Position numbers and translations under genes: made by a program. Below, in pieces: positions 41,576-45,447 of a DNA stretch of 45,447 nt. The DNA comes from Nemertoderma westbladi. Taxonomy: Eukaryota; Xenacoelomorpha; Nemertodermatida; Nemertodermatidae. Numbering within the stretch: the stretch's first letter is position 1; the number at the start of each line of letters is the position of its first letter. The DNA lies in contig JAUCBJ010005516.1 of assembly GCA_032718475.1 (NCBI GenBank), positions 1 through 45,447 of the forward strand. The letters are read 5' to 3'. The notes below the pieces were generated by a model. It saw only the letters and a program-made list of their open reading frames with translations. It had not been told where the DNA came from and searched no databases.

Positions 41576-42569
41576 ATTGGTGGTAGGAGGATATGTATAA
41601 GATATAGTATATAGTAAGAGATTAGAGAGCACAAAATACCGTAGAAGTAGTGGCCAGAAAGGTAGATAGGGTAATAGCAAAAAAAAATAAAAGTTAATAA
41701 TATCAGGATCACCTCCGAACTACAGAAGGGCCTTCTAGGTGGCCTTTGAAGGTCTGGTAGACCACCCGGGGCTGGAGGGCGAGTCGGCGTAATACAACAG
41801 CCGGCATCTAGTAGACAGGGAGGTGGATACACATATCACGTGGGAGAAGTTGGAAGCGGATAGATTTGGGGAGAAGCGACTGGAAGAAGTTGCTTGGCGA
41901 GAAAGGCCGAGAGAGAATGAGGCGCGTTATGTAGACGAGCATATAATATAATATTATGATAATAATAGCCATATAATAATTATATAAGTAACTTGCATAT
42001 ATATATTATAAAGTATGTATCATAGTCAAGCACAACCTTTTCCAATTAGCTACTGGGATTGGGGATTAATTGACTAGGGCGACAGGACGGGACTTGGACG
42101 GCTCCCACCAACATGAGCACTCATGTGTGGGGCCCGATGAGTGTGTAAGGGACGAAAGCGAGAATGGGAATCGGGGGGAGAATGGAGAGGAGATCATTTG
42201 ACAGGATGAGTGACAGTGAGAGGAGTGTAATTCGAGTGTGGGGGGGGGGAGGAGTAAAAGTTGGAGCGGTTGAGAAGTTGGAGTAAGGGATAGAGCAGAG
42301 TTGGAGTGGTGAGAGTGTTGGGGAAACAAAATTGTGTGAGAGAAGCGCACGATCGGCCCGACACAGGACGCCAGATGTCTTGGTGCAAGATAGATAAAGT
42401 TGCACCAAGATGGGGTAGCGACATCATACCCATAGGGAGCGGCCTGGAAAGCCGGCACCGAAGAAAAATATATCTACCCCACACCCGATGGTAGATCGGG
42501 ATCCAGCGGAATTGTAGCGCACTAAAGGTGGATGCTATCTTCTCACCGGGAAGATAGCATGAGGGGGAG
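41576..42569 (+). other. 3' non-coding region of the Bel/Pao element with hairpins and purine tract
   Basis: No gene. It holds an AT-rich stretch (41940-42020), a purine-rich stretch with a G9 tract (about 42160-42320), a 10-bp perfect inverted repeat CTTGGTGCAA/TTGCACCAAG (42379-42388 and 42400-42409, loop of 11), and an 11-bp perfect inverted repeat ATGCTATCTTC/GAAGATAGCAT (42532-42542 and 42550-42560, loop of 7). The last is followed immediately by the purine tract GAGGGGGAG and the 3' LTR. Confidence 0.7.
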
Positions 42570-43069
42570 TGTTAGCGAATTCAATTCCGCTAGCCACCCC
42601 ACAAAGTTAGCTTTAAGCAATATTGGGAGCACGAGGTTGATTGCCAATCAACCTCGTATCACCCCAATAAACGGGGACGAGAAACCCCAAAGGACACACA
42701 CACAATGGGGGTCAGGGATTATACCTCCAAGAGAGAGAGAATGACCGAAGCGGGGGGGGGGGGGGGAACACTCCCAGGGAGATGGGAGGGCGAGAATTGG
42801 GTTATTAGCCAATGGGGGGCAGGCATCTACTGAGTAATGTAATATGGCCAACCAGTGCAATATATTACCAGTTACTGTGTCATTTCATTTACTTTAGTTA
42901 GTCAGTTCAGTTAGGGCAGTACGGTAATTCTTAACACCATCTACTCCCGCCATCATTCACTTTACTTTAGTTATACCGCATATTACCATCTGACTGTGCT
43001 TATACTTTATTCATATATTATCTATATTATACACATATTGAACAATCAACAAGGTCAGAACTCTTAAAG
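42570..43069 (+). repeat. 3' LTR
   Basis: Same start TGTTAGCG as the 5' LTR and collinear over about 500 bp. The hairpin is conserved (42631-42642 with 42646-42657); the G tract is shorter (G15, 42752-42766). It is inserted inside the gag of another element on the minus strand. Confidence 0.9.
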
Positions 43070-44766
43070 CACTATATTGCTTTGAATGAGTTTGCCTAAC
43101 AGTGTTAACAACATTGCTGGATTTCTCATTCATAATTTTCCCAAACACGGGATCAGTTGCAGCCATTGCAAATTCCATTATGAATGTTGAAAGATGTTGG
43201 ATGTTAATGTCAACATGGTTTGCTCTATATAATGCAACTTTACCTAACCATTTACCTCTAACAAAATAAGGTAGCCTTTCTGCAATACTACTTAAGTTAT
43301 CACCACTATTTATATCACTCAAGAACCCCATAGATTCAAGGGTGAGTTTACATGTAGCTATATCATCGGCAAATTTCAAAAGTGCCTGAGCATCATTACC
43401 CTTTATCACAGGACCCTTTGTAAGAGCATCTATATGTGTTTTAGCTATTATATATGGTTGTCCAAATCGCTTTCCTAACAATTCGCGAGCAGTTTTATAT
43501 CCAACATTTACATTAAGGATTATGCAATCCTTTATTACACGATATGCATCTTTAGTACAAAATTGTAGTAAATAAGTAAGACGTTCAGTGTCTGAATCTA
43601 CTTTCTTTGCGATACCTTCTTCAAAACACCTTATAAATCTCCAATAATCTGCAGGGTTGCCATCAAAATACTTAATTTCTGACTTTGGCATCGACATTGT
43701 TGCTGATAGCTTTTTGCAAGTTTGTTCTAGTGCATCACTAACATTATGTGTATTATCTACTACTCTTTCATAACCTGACTCCTCATTTCTATTTCTAATA
43801 TATCCTGGATGGATTTCTGGCGTAGAATGAATATGCATTGTAGTTGCTCTGTCATCACCAATTTTTGTACTATATTCATTATTTTTCCAAACATTGGCAT
43901 TAGCATTCAAATTGAATTTTACTCCATTTTCTTGTGAATTTATTGCTCTTTCGATATTTAATGGATCATCATATAAACATTTATCCTCTTTCACTTCACA
44001 CTTGAAATCATTTTTATTTTCATTATCTGAAAGCTCTTGATCAAATTGGTACTCATTAAAAACCTTCATGGATGCATTTGCTTTTTCTATTTTTGTTTCT
44101 ATACTTAATATTCTTTCCATATTGATTATTTCATTTCGTTTCATTTCTAGCGCTTGTTGCCTCTTTATTTGCATAAGCTCTACCTCAGCAACTGCCTTTT
44201 CTGCTTTAGATATTGCTGAAAGTTCACTTATAGAGACGAATGAGTGTCTAGATGACTTTTTTGATGTGCAACTTGTATGCCTTGATGAATTACTACCTTT
44301 TGCAACAATATTACCCTTTTGTAATGTTTTAGTAGCTACTTTCATGCTCGCTAAACTAGCATGAGCTGGGTCTACATGAGCTGGGGTTGCAGAGTCACTA
44401 AACCATGAATCAATTTGCTTAGTGAGCTGTATGTAAACGTCTTCTTGAAGACCCCAATATTTGACTACATCATCAATTTTGTGACTTGTTCCAACAACAA
44501 AGTTAGCATATGTCTGATGAGCAGTCGCAAATTTCGTAAATGCAACCTTTATTTCTGCATAGACTTCAATTAATCTTGCATCATTATCATGTGACTGCAT
44601 GTAATCAGATGCAATATTATACAACTTAGTGAGATTAGACTTGTAACCTGCACGAACATTTTTTAATTGAGTAGCCTGCCTTGGTATTATATTCCCTTGT
44701 AACCCGTTTCTTTTGCCTGACTGTACCATTTGTACCAGCAGACTCTGAACTACTTGCATCGGACAT
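43070..44766 (-). pseudogene. Gag of a second Bel/Pao-type element, cut by LTR insertion
   Basis: The frame is open from an ATG at 44759 to the LTR junction; it reads on into the LTR to 43011 only by accident. Residues about 30-130 form a helical N-terminal part (VRAGYKSNLTKLYNIASDYM), residues 190-240 a Lys/Glu/Ala-rich coiled-coil-like stretch, then SEIKYFDGNPADYWRFIRCF and YLLQFCTKDAYRVIKDC, GYKTARELLGKRFGQPYII, the DUF1759-type gag core also seen in the other Bel/Pao copies. Zinc knuckles, protease and pol are missing because the LTR element interrupts it after HSKQY. A second ATG at 44766 in another frame begins MSDASSSESAGTNGTV and may be the original start, which would imply a small frameshift near 44690. 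Confidence 0.78.
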
Positions 44767-45447
44767 GATTAGACCTATGTTCCTTTACTTCAAATATTAA
44801 TGTTAACATATATACGATAAACAGGAGCAAATCAGTTATATAGTCAGTTCCTTTAAACCACCATTATCATTACCGGTACCGGCAACATATTACAATAATA
44901 CCGGTACTGCCGGTATATATTAGCCGTATATAGGGGCCTATACCAGTTGTATACATTTAATAGGCCGATATAGTTCATGTAGGCCTACGTGGGGCTAGAA
45001 ATAAACATATAAAACATCGATTGAATTTAATATAAATATGGAACATCTATATATCATCTTATATCGAGAACTTTATGTACAATCCAATGATGTACATATT
45101 GTTTAAACATAAGCAAAATTTATTTCCCGGATAAATCACATTGAAAACTCGATTATTTACTTTCTTGGAACATTACTGCATTATAATATTAAAAACTCTC
45201 AGCTTATTTAAATCCTTCCAATTCGTTCAGTTCGATTCGGTTCTCTACAAACACAAACAAATACAAATTTATTTACATATTAAACTTCCAATAAAACCAG
45301 TATATATATATATAGGGCTATTTAAGTACTTAGGACATCATTAATACTATAGGCATTAAAATATGGTGGGAGCTGTAGACCGATGCACAATACATATATA
45401 TATATATCACTTGCCCAATACCGTAAGTACAGTGTAACCCTAGAAAT
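44767..45447. other. AT-rich non-coding right end
   Basis: No gene is supported. CCGGTACCGG and related CCGGTA motifs lie near 44872-44915, and TA runs near 45300 and 45398. It may include the leader of the minus-strand gag element. Confidence 0.35.

Larger units (their letters stand above)
36876..43069 (+). mobile_element. Bel/Pao LTR retrotransposon with both LTRs, RT-deleted
   Basis: Two direct LTRs (36876-37380 and 42570-43069) bracket gag-like, protease and integrase remnants on the plus strand, plus a long 3' non-coding part. A purine tract (GAGGGGGAG, 42561-42569) directly precedes the 3' LTR. The LTRs differ at roughly 20-25 positions by eye (about 95% identity), so the insertion is not recent. 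Possible target duplication: CTATG (36871-36875) versus CTATA (43072-43076) if the LTR ends with CA; this is imperfect. The left flank is a Polinton fragment and the right flank a different Bel/Pao gag. Confidence 0.88.

Noticed and set aside
41506-42484. Several minus-strand frames of 90-130 codons
   Set aside because: They lie opposite G-rich and repeated non-coding DNA, are Pro/Leu/Ser-rich and overlap one another; there is no sign of real coding.
43011-43069. C-terminal end of the 582-codon gag frame
   Set aside because: These codons are LTR sequence read through by accident; gag homology ends at the LTR border at about 43070.

Overview
The window reads as a piece of an animal (metazoan) nuclear genome, not a prokaryotic one. 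It is AT-rich, contains a spliced multi-pass membrane protein gene with consensus intron ends, and is crowded with eukaryotic transposable elements: two LINE families, Bel/Pao LTR retrotransposons, tRNA-derived SINEs, a MITE and remnants of a Polinton/Maverick. A marine invertebrate is likely. A 2A peptide joined to a LINE has been described in sea urchin and amphioxus elements, which makes a deuterostome plausible, but the sequence alone does not settle the phylum.

Layout. 1-3.4 kb: AT-rich DNA with an unrecognised 348-codon reading frame (minus strand, 607-1653) and a broken reading frame (minus, 2596-3323). 3.8-7.3 kb: a frameshifted LINE (endonuclease plus reverse transcriptase, plus strand). 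7.3-8.2 kb: AT-rich spacer with a 162-bp tandem repeat. 8.2-13.1 kb: a decayed Bel/Pao retrotransposon (minus) cut off inside the integrase. 13.1-16.6 kb: non-coding DNA with a MITE, a cluster of GC-rich palindromes, two SINE-like elements and a 37-bp minisatellite. 16.7-17.5 kb: a second, antisense fragment of the first LINE family. 17.5-27.7 kb: the only confident host gene, a TMEM63/CSC1 (OSCA family) mechanosensitive cation channel in two coding exons. The single intron between them (7.7 kb) consists almost wholly of about 237 copies of a 32-bp satellite. 28.2-32.1 kb: an apparently intact CR1-like LINE (minus) encoding a signal-peptide-like N-terminus, a 2A peptide, a PHD-like finger, an endonuclease and a reverse transcriptase in one 1165-aa frame. 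32.1-36.9 kb: non-coding DNA with a 77-bp repeat, then two Polinton capsid-type gene fragments (minus). 36.9-43.1 kb: a Bel/Pao element (plus) with both LTRs, whose protease is joined in frame to the integrase core because the RT/RNase H part is gone. 43.1-44.8 kb: the gag of another Bel/Pao element (minus), cut by that LTR insertion. The last 0.7 kb is AT-rich and shows no gene.

The TE genes do not cooperate with the host gene; the window is one host gene set in a nest of elements. The most notable system-level features are the satellite-packed channel intron, with evidence of a very recent 2.4-kb segmental duplication inside the array, and the LINE that carries a 2A translational recoding signal behind a secretory-type leader.
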